DNA from: Flavobacterium arcticum
Lineage (GTDB): Bacteria; Bacteroidota; Bacteroidia; Flavobacteriales; Flavobacteriaceae
Direction: 5' to 3'
Assembly (NCBI RefSeq): GCF_003344925.1
Contig: NZ_CP031188.1
Location: 1,362,501-1,426,500 of the forward strand
Length of the DNA stretch: 64,000 nt
Shown here in pieces: positions 54,945 through 63,499 of this stretch. The notes beneath the pieces were generated by a model. It did no database searches and was not told the origin of the DNA. It worked only from the letters and a program-made list of their open reading frames with translations. Position 1 is the first letter of the stretch; each line of letters starts with the position of its first letter. Position numbers and translations under genes: made by a program.

Positions 54945-56036
54945 ATGATTAAAAAATCAGTTACTCTTTTCGTTGTACTATTCTCAATTTTTGCTGCCGT
55001 AGCGCAAGACAAAAAATATAAAGTGCACACTATTGCTTTCTATAATTGCGAGAATCTTTTTGATACAACTAATGACCCCGAGATAAATGATGAGGAGTGG
55101 CTACCAACCAGTACTACCAACTGGACACTTGAGAAATATCATAAAAAGTTACAAAATCTTTCTAAGGTAATTTCAGATATAGGTACTGCCAACAATCCTA
55201 ACACGCCTACAATCCTAGGTGTTGCCGAAGTAGAGAACAGAGGCGTACTCGAAGATCTTGTTAAAGAACCTGCGCTAGCGGGTAAAAACTATGGCATTAT
55301 ACATTTTGACTCTCCAGATAAAAGAGGAATAGATGTAGGGCTGCTTTACCAAAAACAATATTTTGTACCTACAAGTTACAAAAATATACCGCTTATAATA
55401 TATAAAGATAGTGCTAAAGGTAAAGTTAAGAAAGATGAAGAGAAAACCGATGATAAAATGGAAGCTGACGATTCTGGTAGAGTATTTACTCGTGACCAGT
55501 TATTAGTAACAGGCTTACTTGAAGGTGAAGAAATCAATATTATAGTTAATCACTGGCCATCACGATCTGGAGGCGAAAAGAGAAGTAGCCCGTTTAGAGA
55601 AGCTGCAGCAGCGCTAAACAAAAAAATAATAGATTCGTTATATAGTATTAACCCTAATGCCAAAATTATTACTATGGGCGACCTTAATGATGGTCCTTAT
55701 AATAAGAGTGTAAAAAAAGTATTGGGTGCAAAAGCAAAAAAAGAAGATGTAAGCAAGCAAGGGCTTTATAACCCAATGGAAGAAATGGCAGATAGAGGTA
55801 TAGGTACACTAGCTTACCGCGATGCATGGGATCTTTTTGATCAAATTATAATATCAGAACCATTTATTCGTAAAGATTATTCAAGTTTTTCTTTCTGGAA
55901 AGCAGGTGTTTTCAACAAGTCATACCTAATGCAAGATTCAGGACGTTATAAGGGGTATCCAAAACGTAACTGGAACGGAGTACCAGGCTATAGTGACCAC
56001 TTTCCGTCATATATTTACTTGATAAAAGAAATGTAA
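54945..56036 (+). CDS. exported endonuclease/exonuclease/phosphatase-family nuclease
   Basis: 363 residues. Signal peptide (ends 'FAAVAQ'). The DNase I-like fold shows the expected catalytic segments: 'IAFYNCENLFDTTNDPE' (Asn), 'ILGVAEVENRGVLEDL' (Glu), 'DKRGIDVGLLY' (Arg-Asp), 'IIVNHWPSRSGGE' (His), 'IITMGDLNDGPYN' (Asp-Asn) and 'PGYSDHFPSY' (Asp-His). It is periplasmic or secreted and has no T9SS tail. It is divergent from the TonB receptor/DUF5689 operon and may supply that receptor with nucleic acid fragments. It ends at a UUCG-loop terminator. Confidence 0.9.
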   Translation: MIKKSVTLFVVLFSIFAAVAQDKKYKVHTIAFYNCENLFDTTNDPEINDEEWLPTSTTNWTLEKYHKKLQNLSKVISDIGTANNPNTPTILGVAEVENRGVLEDLVKEPALAGKNYGIIHFDSPDKRGIDVGLLYQKQYFVPTSYKNIPLIIYKDSAKGKVKKDEEKTDDKMEADDSGRVFTRDQLLVTGLLEGEEINIIVNHWPSRSGGEKRSSPFREAAAALNKKIIDSLYSINPNAKIITMGDLNDGPYNKSVKKVLGAKAKKEDVSKQGLYNPMEEMADRGIGTLAYRDAWDLFDQIIISEPFIRKDYSSFSFWKAGVFNKSYLMQDSGRYKGYPKRNWNGVPGYSDHFPSYIYLIKEM

Positions 56037-56056
56037 AATCATGTAGGTTTTTATAT

Positions 56057-56086
56057 AAAGGTTAGCTTCGGCTAACCTTTTTTATT
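56057..56086 (+). terminator. terminator of the nuclease gene, UUCG tetraloop
   Basis: AAAGGTTAGC (56057-56066), TTCG loop, GCTAACCTTT (56071-56080), then further T. Confidence 0.9.
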
Positions 56087-56122
56087 TAGTACCTTTAGTA
56101 CAAATTTTTAAAGCATATTAGC

Positions 56123-56656
56123 ATGGCAATAGCACAACCTTTTAACCTTAATAAATGGATAGAAGATAACCGCCATTTATTAAAACCACCCGTAGGCAAC
56201 AAAAACATATATCCGCTGTCTGACGATTATATAGTAATGGTAGTAGCAGGTCCTAATGCCCGAAAAGACTATCATTATAACGAAACCGAAGAACTTTTTT
56301 ACCAACTGGAAGGTACAATAAAAGTTATTGTACAGGACGAAGGCGAACGAAAGGAAATGGAACTTACAGCAGGCGATATGTACCTGCATCCGGCAAAAGT
56401 ACCCCACTCACCCGTTAGAGGTGAAAACTCTATAGGGCTCGTAGTAGAGCGCGTAAGAGCAGGCAAAGGATTTACCGACGGGTTGCTGTGGCATTGCGAA
56501 AACTGCAACCACAAGCTGCACGAAGTATATTTTGAGTTGCACGATATAGAAAAAGACTTCCTGCCCCACTTTGAACATTTTTATAACTCTGAAGCATTAC
56601 GAACTTGCGAAAGTTGCGGTACTGTTATGGAAGCCGACCCCAAGTTTGTGAAATAA
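56123..56656 (+). CDS. nbaC: 3-hydroxyanthranilate 3,4-dioxygenase
   Basis: 177 residues, normal for the bacterial enzyme. The cupin iron site is visible: 'RKDYHYNETEELFYQLEG' (His51 and Glu57 region) and 'DMYLHPAKVPHSP' (His ~95). 'GERKEMEL', 'RVRAGKGFTDGLLWHCENC' carry the substrate arginine and the first pair of a rubredoxin-like Cys4 site; the second pair is 'CESCGTV'. It opens the ring of 3-hydroxyanthranilate in tryptophan (kynurenine) breakdown and quinolinate synthesis. The next gene, an ALDH, is 155 bp downstream and may be a separate transcript since it has its own -7 box. Confidence 0.95.
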   Translation: MAIAQPFNLNKWIEDNRHLLKPPVGNKNIYPLSDDYIVMVVAGPNARKDYHYNETEELFYQLEGTIKVIVQDEGERKEMELTAGDMYLHPAKVPHSPVRGENSIGLVVERVRAGKGFTDGLLWHCENCNHKLHEVYFELHDIEKDFLPHFEHFYNSEALRTCESCGTVMEADPKFVK

Positions 56657-56768
56657 TAATAGTGTTGTTTTTGCTGAGAATCGTTAGGCTTACCCTAGCT
56701 ATTATTGCATAATAAACATTTATTAATATGATAAGCAGCTCAAAATTATCAAAACAGCAAAAAAGAAT

Positions 56769-56776
56769 TATATTTG
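56769..56776 (+). promoter_or_regulatory. -7 box of the aldehyde dehydrogenase gene
   Basis: TATATTTG, a perfect TAnnTTTG, 36 bp before the ATG. Indicates a separate transcript from the dioxygenase gene. Confidence 0.5.
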
Positions 56777-56811
56777 TATGATATAACAATAAACAGCAAA
56801 AAAGTTAAAAT

Positions 56812-58359
56812 ATGGCAACATTAACCGATCAGTTTGGTATTCAAGAAGCCTTGTCTAAACTAGGCATACAGGAAGTAAACAAAGGTACATCTACAGGAAG
56901 CAACAGTTTTGCTAACGGTGAAATTATAGAATCATACTCACCAGTAGACGGTACACTTATAGCCAAAGTACAGGCTTCTACCAAAGAAGATTATGAAGCA
57001 GCTATGGAAAAAGCAAGCGAAGCTTTTAAAAGCTGGAGACTTGTACCCGCACCAAAAAGGGGTGAAATAGTACGCCAAATGGGTGATGAGCTACGCAAAT
57101 ATAAAGAACCACTAGGACAACTTGTTTCTTATGAAATGGGTAAAAGCCTACAAGAAGGTCTTGGAGAAGTACAAGAAATGATAGACATCTGTGATTTTGC
57201 AGTAGGTTTATCACGTCAGCTTTACGGGCTTACTATGCACAGTGAACGTCCAATGCACCGTATGTACGAGCAGTACCACCCAGTAGGTATTGTAGGTATC
57301 ATATCTGCATTCAACTTCCCAGTTGCAGTATGGAGCTGGAATGCAATGTTGGCTTGGGTATGTGGCGATGTTTGTATCTGGAAACCAAGTGAAAAAGCAC
57401 CATTATGTGGTATAGCTTGCCAAAACATTATACAAAGTGTATTAGAAAGAAACGATATACCAGAAGGTGTTAGTTGCTTGATAAACGGTAGAGAAAATGG
57501 CGACCTTATGAACAACGATAAGCGTTTACCATTAGTATCGTTTACAGGTTCTACACGAGTAGGACGCCACGTATCTAAAACTGTTGCCGAGCGTTTTGGT
57601 AACACTATCCTTGAGCTTGGTGGTAACAACGCTATTATAGTATCAGAACATGCTGATTTGAGTATGGTACTAGTAGGTGCTGTATTTGGTGCAGTGGGTA
57701 CAGCAGGACAACGTTGTACATCTACAAGAAGACTTATCATTCACGAAAGTATGTATGATAAAACAGTAGAGGTGCTTAAAAGTGCTTATGCTCAACTAAA
57801 AATTGGTAACCCATTAGATAGTAACAATCACGTAGGACCACTTATTGATAAAGACTCTGTAAACAATTACCTAAACGCTATCGAGAAAGCAAAAGCTGAA
57901 GGTGGTAAAGTAATTGTAGAAGGTGGTGTTATGGAAGGCGAAGGCTACGAAAGTGGTTGTTACGTTAAACCATGTATCATAGAGGCAAAAAATAACTTCG
58001 AGATAGTACAGCACGAAACATTTGCACCAGTACTTTATATCATGAAGTACAGCAACCTAGAAGATGCTATCGCAATGCAAAATGATGTACCACAAGGACT
58101 TTCATCTGCATTATTTACAAACAGCATGAGAGAAATGGAATTATTCCTTTCTCAAGCAGGTTCAGACTGTGGTATTGCTAATGTAAACATCGGTACATCG
58201 GGTGCAGAAATTGGTGGTGCTTTTGGTGGAGAAAAAGAAACAGGCGGCGGTCGCGAAAGTGGCTCTGATGCTTGGAAAGCGTACATGAGAAGACAAACCA
58301 ATACAATTAACTATGGTACTGAGCTACCATTAGCACAAGGTATTAGTTTTGATATATAA
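56812..58359 (+). CDS. ALDH7-type aldehyde dehydrogenase (alpha-aminoadipic semialdehyde dehydrogenase-like)
   Basis: 515 residues. Catalytic Cys302 in 'GTAGQRCTSTRRL' and Glu268 in 'ILELGGNNAII'; NAD site 'VSFTGSTRVGRHV'. The N-terminus ('FGIQEALSKLGIQEVNKGTS'-like), 'GIISAFNFPVAVWSWNAML' and C-terminal 'GGGRESGSDAWKAYMRRQT' (in pieces) fit the ALDH7/antiquitin subfamily, which oxidises alpha-aminoadipic semialdehyde in lysine degradation. It follows the 3-hydroxyanthranilate dioxygenase gene, so an alternative is a kynurenine-pathway semialdehyde, but the sequence resemblance favours ALDH7. Confidence 0.88.
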   Translation: MATLTDQFGIQEALSKLGIQEVNKGTSTGSNSFANGEIIESYSPVDGTLIAKVQASTKEDYEAAMEKASEAFKSWRLVPAPKRGEIVRQMGDELRKYKEPLGQLVSYEMGKSLQEGLGEVQEMIDICDFAVGLSRQLYGLTMHSERPMHRMYEQYHPVGIVGIISAFNFPVAVWSWNAMLAWVCGDVCIWKPSEKAPLCGIACQNIIQSVLERNDIPEGVSCLINGRENGDLMNNDKRLPLVSFTGSTRVGRHVSKTVAERFGNTILELGGNNAIIVSEHADLSMVLVGAVFGAVGTAGQRCTSTRRLIIHESMYDKTVEVLKSAYAQLKIGNPLDSNNHVGPLIDKDSVNNYLNAIEKAKAEGGKVIVEGGVMEGEGYESGCYVKPCIIEAKNNFEIVQHETFAPVLYIMKYSNLEDAIAMQNDVPQGLSSALFTNSMREMELFLSQAGSDCGIANVNIGTSGAEIGGAFGGEKETGGGRESGSDAWKAYMRRQTNTINYGTELPLAQGISFDI

Positions 58360-58396
58360 TCGTTAAGAATTCAATCTTACTTTATAAAGTGTTTAT

Positions 58397-58432
58397 AAAA
58401 AAACCGCTTCAGGAAACTGAAGCGGTTTTTGT
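58397..58432. terminator. bidirectional terminator, GAAA tetraloop
   Basis: AAAAACCGCTTCAG (58399-58412), GAAA, CTGAAGCGGTTTTT (58417-58430). It serves the ALDH gene and the convergent CPBP gene. Confidence 0.9.
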
Positions 58433-58441
58433 TTTTATATA

Positions 58442-59158
58442 TTACTGTACCCTGTCTATCATAGACATTGTGTTTAGTATACAGTGGGCAATAATTAATG
58501 CCCATAAATTTCGCCCAAATTTTACATAGGCTATTCCCATAACTAAACCAATAAGTCCTACTGTAATAGATCTTTCTGATAAATCATATGAATGTCTGAA
58601 TCCAAAAATTGCAGCTTGTAAAACCACAGCAAGAATTGTAGCTATAGAGGTTTGCGAAAATAACTTTTCAAACCAATTTATTAAAAATCCTCGGTCTAAT
58701 AATTCTTCTAGCATCGATTCAAGTAAAACTGCTGGCATAATTGCGAAGAAAAGCAACCAATTCCCTTTTAACTCCCCAAACTTAGAAGTTGAATTTTCAG
58801 AATAATTATTTGACTCGAAAGAAAAAGGTAAGTGATCCTTTACAATCTGAAAAAATAATATTGATACAATAGTAGCTGCTAAAATTCCGGCAGAAGTTAA
58901 TAACGTTTTTTTTATGCTCTCTGGCTTTCGTAACCCTAAATCTTTCCACGATACATTGCGAGCTTTCATTCTCCAAGTAGCAATAATTAAAGTTGAAAGC
59001 GACCAAAAAAGCCCATTTATAATAAAACCAACCTTTGGAAAATAGAGTTCCCTTATCAGAAACATTATTGATATGTAGATAGTTAGGTCGAATAGAATTC
59101 CTAGACGATTAGCTGGTTTTGTTAAACCATTAGCATCTCCTTTTTGTTCAATAGGCAT
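58442..59158 (-). CDS. CPBP-family intramembrane glutamic protease
   Basis: 238 residues, about six to eight membrane helices. The three CPBP/Rce1 motifs are present: 'ESMLEELLDRGFLINW' (EExxxR), 'AIFGFRHSYD' (FxxxH) and 'AHCILNTMSM' (HxxxN). Such proteins cleave prenylated or small peptide substrates in the membrane; in bacteria some give immunity to bacteriocins. No bacteriocin genes are adjacent. Substrate unknown. The cytoplasmic N-terminus (~1-20) is polar. Confidence 0.88.
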   Translation of the reverse strand: MPIEQKGDANGLTKPANRLGILFDLTIYISIMFLIRELYFPKVGFIINGLFWSLSTLIIATWRMKARNVSWKDLGLRKPESIKKTLLTSAGILAATIVSILFFQIVKDHLPFSFESNNYSENSTSKFGELKGNWLLFFAIMPAVLLESMLEELLDRGFLINWFEKLFSQTSIATILAVVLQAAIFGFRHSYDLSERSITVGLIGLVMGIAYVKFGRNLWALIIAHCILNTMSMIDRVQ

Positions 59159-59203
59159 ATAATTGTTTTTAACTGCCTATATGACGACGTTTTTAATAAA
59201 AGG

Positions 59204-59234
59204 TTACAGGGGTAATATTTTAATTACCCTGTAA
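59204..59234 (-). terminator. terminator of the egtB-egtD operon
   Basis: On the minus strand TTACAGGGTAAT (59223-59234) pairs with ATTACCCCTGTAA (59204-59216, one bulge) and is followed by CCTTTTATT. It lies 19 bp past the egtD stop. Confidence 0.65.
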
Positions 59235-59252
59235 GGTGATTCTATATAAGTA

Positions 59253-60218
59253 CTATTTCCTCCACAAACTATCAGTAAAATAATGCTTACAGTCCAAAAA
59301 GTTATGGGCTACACTAAAGCCTGCACTTTCTGCCAGTTCATTAATCTCATCAAAGCTGTATTTTTTAGAAAGCTCTGTCCATATCAGTTCATCCCTTTCA
59401 AAATAGAATGTAGTATCTAATACCTTGCTATAAAACTGTTGCTGTTTTAGGCTTACCAAAAAGCTGTTTACCTGCCCGTTTTTAGGACTGTAATTACTAT
59501 AAAAGTCAAACTGATCAAGTTTAATATCGGCATCTAGTTCGCTGTTAATTCTGCTAAGTAAGTTCATGTTAAATGCCTTGGTAATGCCATGTGGGTCGTC
59601 ATACGCTTTTTGTATAATACGCGGATTCTTTTTCAAGTCCATGCCCATAAGCAGCATATCTCCCGTTTTCATACCTGCATTAAACTTTTTGAGCAAGTCT
59701 AGTGCATCCTCACGAGGGTAGTTACCAATATTGCCTCCTAAAAACAAGAAAAGGTTAGGCGTACTGCTTTTGGTAAGCTCGCCCAATACCTCAAAGTAAT
59801 CACCCGTTTTAGGCTTCATAGTAATATTTGGTAATGCATCGGTAATATTCTTTTCGAGGGCATCTATAGCCTCTTGCGAAATATCTATAGGAATGTAGGT
59901 AAAGTCAGCCCCTTTATCCATAAAGGCGCTTAATAATTGCTTGGTTTTCATGCCATCGCCGCTGCCAAACTCTACAATGTTGAATTTCCCTTTAAAAGGT
60001 AGCTTGTCTAGTATATCTCCTGATTGTTGCGATAGTATTTCGAACTCGCAATTAGTAGGGTAATATTCGGGCATCTTCATGATTTCCATAAAAATACGAC
60101 TCCCGTTATCGTCATAAAAATATTTAGACGATAAGTGTTTTTCTTTTGCTGTTAAACCCTCTTTTACATCTGCTGCAAACGAGGTTATGTTTGATGTTGT
60201 GTTATCAGTTGTATCCAT
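59253..60218 (-). CDS. egtD: L-histidine N-alpha-methyltransferase
   Basis: 321 residues, the EgtD length. 'LSSKYFYDDNGSRIFMEI' and 'PEYYPTNCEFEIL' are the histidine-binding signatures; the SAM site is 'NIVEFGSGDGMKTK' (~81-94) and 'IPIDISQEAIDAL'. 'LFLFLGGNIGNYPRE' and 'DLKKNPRIIQKAYDD' are also typical. It trimethylates histidine to hercynine, the first step of ergothioneine synthesis. Its ATG overlaps the egtB stop by one base, so the two are translationally coupled. Confidence 0.96.
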   Translation of the reverse strand: MDTTDNTTSNITSFAADVKEGLTAKEKHLSSKYFYDDNGSRIFMEIMKMPEYYPTNCEFEILSQQSGDILDKLPFKGKFNIVEFGSGDGMKTKQLLSAFMDKGADFTYIPIDISQEAIDALEKNITDALPNITMKPKTGDYFEVLGELTKSSTPNLFLFLGGNIGNYPREDALDLLKKFNAGMKTGDMLLMGMDLKKNPRIIQKAYDDPHGITKAFNMNLLSRINSELDADIKLDQFDFYSNYSPKNGQVNSFLVSLKQQQFYSKVLDTTFYFERDELIWTELSKKYSFDEINELAESAGFSVAHNFLDCKHYFTDSLWRK

Positions 60219-61369
60219 TATTTTTTTACAAGGCGAATGCCGTTAAACTGCCATCTTTCTTCTGCATGAAAAAAGTTGCGGTAGGTGTGTCTGCTATGCT
60301 CGTGGCTTGTAGCACACGAAGCACCACGAAGCACCATTTGGTTAATCATAAATTTGCCGTTATACTCGCCCACGGCACCATCGGGCTTATTGTAGTATGG
60401 GTAAGGCAGGTAGGCACTATTTGTCCACTCCCAGCGTTTACCCCAGTCTATTTTGTTAGATGCTGTTTCCCATTCCTGTTCGGTAGGTAGGCGCATACTT
60501 TTCCACTCGGCATATGCCGATGCTTCAAAAAAACTAATGTGGGTTACTATAGCATTGGGGTTTACTTTCTGTAGCCCATTCATGGTAAAGTGTTGCCACT
60601 TACCATCAATTTTGTGCCAATATAGGGGAGCTTTTATATCGTTTTGCGTTACCCATGCCCAGCCTTCGTCTAGCCAGTAGTTAAAATCATTATAACCACC
60701 TGCCTCTATAAACTCCATATACTCGGCATTAGTTACAAGCGCATTAGCAATTTCATATTCATTCAAGTAAACTTTGTGCCTTCCATGCTCGTTATCATAA
60801 CTAAAACCTTCGCCGTTAAAGCCTATTTCATATATTCCTTCGGGTATGGTTATAAAACCATTATTTTCATTTTTCTGGTTTTCCCACTCAATGTCTTCAT
60901 TATAAACGGGGAAAGTAGGGTTGCAGCCCAGTATATATTTTATATCGGTAAGCAGTAACTCTTGGTGTTGCTGTTCGTGGTTAAGCCCCAGTTCGGCAAG
61001 GGTGTGTACTTCGTTGTCCTTTAGTTGTAGTACCAGTTCCATATGCATATCTACATACTTGCGGTAAGCATATACATCTGCCACACCTGGGCGGGTTATA
61101 GCGCCTCTATCGGCTCTAAAAGTTCTGTTACCTATGTTGTTGTAATAGCTGTTAAACAGAAAGCAGAAGTCCTCGTTATATACCTTATAGTCATCAAGAT
61201 ATTGCTTTAATATAAACTGCTCAAAAAACCATGAACTGTGTGCCAAGTGCCATTTGGGCGGACTCACAAAAGCAGCAGGCTGTGGTACATAATCTTCGGT
61301 ATGTAGCAGGCTGCATATTTTTTCGGTATGGTGCCTTACGGCATGGTATTTTTCTAAAAGAGTAGTCAT
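60218..61369 (-). CDS. egtB: ergothioneine sulfoxide synthase
   Basis: 383 residues. An N-terminal DinB-like helical domain has the iron ligands in 'PPKWHLAHSSWFFEQF' (His) and 'NHEQQHQELLLTDIK' (HxxxH). The C-terminal formylglycine-generating-enzyme-like domain (~170-383) has 'YDNEHGRHKVYLNEYEIA', 'VTNAEYMEFIEAGGY', 'MRLPTEQEWE' and 'VLRGASCATSHEHSRHTYRN' (in pieces). It joins hercynine to a sulphur donor in an iron- and O2-dependent reaction. Neither egtA nor egtC (needed for the gamma-glutamylcysteine route) is in the window, so use of free cysteine is possible. First gene of the operon. Confidence 0.95.
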   Translation of the reverse strand: MTTLLEKYHAVRHHTEKICSLLHTEDYVPQPAAFVSPPKWHLAHSSWFFEQFILKQYLDDYKVYNEDFCFLFNSYYNNIGNRTFRADRGAITRPGVADVYAYRKYVDMHMELVLQLKDNEVHTLAELGLNHEQQHQELLLTDIKYILGCNPTFPVYNEDIEWENQKNENNGFITIPEGIYEIGFNGEGFSYDNEHGRHKVYLNEYEIANALVTNAEYMEFIEAGGYNDFNYWLDEGWAWVTQNDIKAPLYWHKIDGKWQHFTMNGLQKVNPNAIVTHISFFEASAYAEWKSMRLPTEQEWETASNKIDWGKRWEWTNSAYLPYPYYNKPDGAVGEYNGKFMINQMVLRGASCATSHEHSRHTYRNFFHAEERWQFNGIRLVKK

Positions 61370-61522
61370 TTTTTTATTAATGTAATAATTACTAATTTAC
61401 AAATAATGCTTACTGCTTGCCTTTTTCAGGCTTTTTTTAACCAAAAAATAACATTTTTAAAATGGTCTAGATAATAGCCTGCTGTATAAATAATTAGATT
61501 TATTACAAATAGTGGTAATCAT

Positions 61523-61552
61523 TTGCATTATTAATATTTTACTTTACATTTG
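61523..61552 (+). promoter_or_regulatory. canonical Bacteroidetes promoter upstream of PcfJ-rtcB
   Basis: TTG (61523-61525), 19 bp, TACATTTG (61545-61552): an exact match to TTG-N19-TAnnTTTG. It predicts a start near 61559. This is the only promoter in the window where both elements fit at the right spacing. Confidence 0.75.
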
Positions 61553-61590
61553 CAGCGAAATAATTACAGAAAAACAAAAAGATAGAAATC

Positions 61591-61686
61591 ATGTTATTTA
61601 TAAAAACCACATATCAACTTAATATTGCAGACGATCGTATTCCTGCATTCAAGTTGGGTTTTATAGATAATAGGAGTTTTAGATAG
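61591..61686 (+). CDS. 31-codon leader ORF
   Basis: ATG 61591, TAG 61684-61686, giving 31 residues (MLFIKTTYQLNI..., basic end 'DNRSFR'). It begins ~32 nt after the predicted transcript start and is followed 21 bp later by a rho-independent terminator. This is the layout of a leader peptide controlling attenuation, or of a free-standing small gene. No run of a single regulatory codon stands out. No homology tested. Confidence 0.4.
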   Translation: MLFIKTTYQLNIADDRIPAFKLGFIDNRSFR

Positions 61687-61707
61687 CTATCTATTTTAAA
61701 AATATAT

Positions 61708-61740
61708 AAACCCAGACTTGAGAAAGCTCTGGGTTTTTTT
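61708..61740 (+). terminator. terminator/attenuator after the leader ORF
   Basis: AAACCCAGA (61708-61716) pairs with TCTGGGTTT (61728-61736), then T-run to 61740. A self-complementary TAGATAGCTATCTA lies just upstream (61680-61693). Confidence 0.75.
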
Positions 61741-61789
61741 ATACCCAAAATATATGATAATAGTATATCGTAACACACATATTCAGTTA

Positions 61790-61912
61790 TGCGACAGTCC
61801 ACAATTTGGACTAGAACGTATATGCCATGAACCGTACATTCCCTGTTGAAAGGAGGGATAATGCCTTTGCATTTAGCAAAGCCCGGTTCTATTATAGAGC
61901 TGGGCTTTTTTT
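61790..61912 (+). ncRNA. structured leader RNA or small RNA before the PcfJ gene
   Basis: Successive hairpins: AGTCC/GGACT (61796-61800 with 61807-61811); CATT-CCCT pairing with AGGG-AT-AATG (61837-61862); and a 14-bp terminator stem. The second hairpin masks a strong AAAGGAGGG Shine-Dalgarno-like sequence and the ATG at 61861. Such a strong site is unusual in Bacteroidetes. Overlapping short ORFs (61827-61949 and 61861-61941) run through the terminator and are not trusted. It may be a riboswitch-like leader or a separate small RNA. I match it to no known class. Confidence 0.45.
61878..61912 (+). terminator. second terminator before the PcfJ gene
   Basis: A 14-bp stem with G-U pairs (AAAGCCCGGTTCTA, 61878-61891, with TAGAGCTGGGCTTT, 61895-61908), TTA loop, seven T including the stem end. 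Confidence 0.8.
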
Positions 61913-62008
61913 ATGGAAAAAAGCGAACAAAAGAACGATAAATAATTAAATGATAAAACAAACATCAGGCTTCACTTAGAGCAAGTGTAACCACAAAACA
62001 GCAACGTT

Positions 62009-63433
62009 ATGGAACCGCAAATAACAACAATGAATACATCCTCTTTCACCGCTATGGTGGATAGGGCTTATGGCAAAGAGCAAGAATTGCAAGGTAATAG
62101 AGGTACGTTAGAAAGTGTTATCACTACACATTTTGCACAAATGAGTGCCAAAAATCACTTATGGAAACGCGATACCTTCCGTATGTTGTTATTGCATCTG
62201 TATAACGAAAGCTGTTTTACAATTCTAAGAAGCCCCGATTATATAGCGGTATTGGCAAACATAAGCAGCTTTGGCGATAAAACGGTAAAGGATATACAAG
62301 GCTGGGAAAAAGAAAGCTTTGTGCCCGAAGAGCAGTTGGCATCGCTTATAAAACACTGTTTTGCCAAATACCCTACACCAGAGTTTTTGGAGAACGTGTT
62401 TGCTTCCGATAATAAAATTCATATGTACTGGTATGTACAGTTGGGTAGGGGCGATAGCGTTTTAACGCTTAGCGGTTTTCCTGTAGCGTTTACGAACAAG
62501 ATGGCACACGCCTTTAGGCTTACACCAGCCACCTATACTGTAGCACAAGCCATACGCAGGGCACAGGCATTAGGTTATGGCGCAACAGCCAAAAGAGCCG
62601 ATGTTATAGCATGGTCGGCATTGGCAGACAGCTTCGAGGCTGAGTATTTCTGGTCAACAGTAGTACACTTTGTAGTAAAAGTAAACGAAGATGTAACGAT
62701 TGATAAATTACAAGTAGTACTTGAATACCTTGAAATGTTTAGAGCCCAACAGCCCAATATGGATATGAAAGGTAGAACGTGGGAAGCATTGCTAAGGCAA
62801 GCCGAAGAGTGGCATACTGAAATGGCGAAAAAGCGCGATGCCGAAGGTTATGAACAATGGAAGCGAGTTGCTATAGCCGATTTTTACAAAGAAGAAGATG
62901 AGGTAACGTACTATATAATACAGCTTATTAACTCTGTACAATTGTATGAAGAAGGTTATGAAATGAGCCACTGCGTAGCAGATTATACCTATGATTGTGC
63001 CAATGGTTCTACCGCTATATTCTCTTTGAGAAAATATGCGATAGGCGCAGCCGAATTCGAAAGGATGGTAACTATAGAAGTTAGCCCCGCTAGTAGGGAA
63101 ATTGTAGAGGCAAAAGGTAAGTATAACGAAATGCCTACCCAAACTCAGGATAAGCTGATAATGGAGTGGGCTGCAAAAGAAAAACTTAAACCTGAATATG
63201 AGTATTATGATGGTTTTTATGAGCCACCAGTAAACCCAGCACCGCAACCTGCAATTCAGCTTCCTAGGCAAATGCCACGTGTGGCTATTGATGAGAGGTA
63301 TTATGTACCACCAAGGTATCGCCAAGAAGATAATGATGGTACTGAAGCGTTGTTACTTATAGGTAAAATAATACTATACATAATATTGAGCGTGATCTTT
63401 ATGATGTTAGTCTTTAGATGGATGCTTACATAA
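62009..63433 (+). CDS. PcfJ-like domain protein with C-terminal membrane helix
   Basis: 474 residues. Helical N-terminal two-thirds (~1-290) of no family I recognise. A PcfJ-like domain lies at ~305-395: 'LYEEGYEMSHCVADYTYDCA', 'GSTAIFSLRKY', 'RMVTIEVSPASREIVEAKGK' with 'YNEMPT', matching the family's M-x-H-C-V, I-F-S-L-R and G-K-x-N-x-x-P pattern. A proline-rich linker follows (~405-435), then one membrane helix at the C-terminus (~447-470), so it would be tail-anchored with the domain in the cytoplasm. PcfJ was named from a conjugative plasmid and its biochemical role is not established. It precedes rtcB in the same direction, separated by a terminator. Confidence 0.75.
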   Translation: MEPQITTMNTSSFTAMVDRAYGKEQELQGNRGTLESVITTHFAQMSAKNHLWKRDTFRMLLLHLYNESCFTILRSPDYIAVLANISSFGDKTVKDIQGWEKESFVPEEQLASLIKHCFAKYPTPEFLENVFASDNKIHMYWYVQLGRGDSVLTLSGFPVAFTNKMAHAFRLTPATYTVAQAIRRAQALGYGATAKRADVIAWSALADSFEAEYFWSTVVHFVVKVNEDVTIDKLQVVLEYLEMFRAQQPNMDMKGRTWEALLRQAEEWHTEMAKKRDAEGYEQWKRVAIADFYKEEDEVTYYIIQLINSVQLYEEGYEMSHCVADYTYDCANGSTAIFSLRKYAIGAAEFERMVTIEVSPASREIVEAKGKYNEMPTQTQDKLIMEWAAKEKLKPEYEYYDGFYEPPVNPAPQPAIQLPRQMPRVAIDERYYVPPRYRQEDNDGTEALLLIGKIILYIILSVIFMMLVFRWMLT

Positions 63434-63449
63434 TATGTAGTATAAAGAG

Positions 63450-63480
63450 AAAACAGGGCAGCTTGCCTGCCCTGTTTTTA
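63450..63480 (+). terminator. terminator between the PcfJ gene and rtcB
   Basis: AAAACAGGGCA (63450-63460) pairs with TGCCCTGTTTT (63468-63478), flanked by a G-C pair, with T-run. rtcB then starts only 20 bp later, so rtcB depends on readthrough or on a promoter not obvious here. Confidence 0.85.
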
Positions 63481-63499
63481 CAAAACAAAAATTAAAATA

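Larger units (their letters stand above)
61370..62008. other. 639-bp intergenic region with leader ORF and structured RNA
   Basis: Separates egtB (minus) from the PcfJ-domain gene (plus). It contains a weak GCCT/AGGC hairpin with T-run (61419-61438), a canonical promoter (61523-61552), a 31-codon ORF (61591-61686), a terminator (61708-61740), a structured stretch (61790-61912) ending in a second terminator, then ~95 bp of unstructured sequence before the ATG at 62009. Each part is listed separately. Confidence 0.6.

Noticed and set aside
58442..59158. Bacteriocin immunity locus around the CPBP protease
   Set aside because: No precursor peptide, modification or export genes lie beside it.
61827..61949. 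40-codon ORF and a 26-codon ORF (61861-61941) in the PcfJ leader
   Set aside because: Both read through a strong terminator stem and overlap each other in different frames; RNA structure explains the sequence better.
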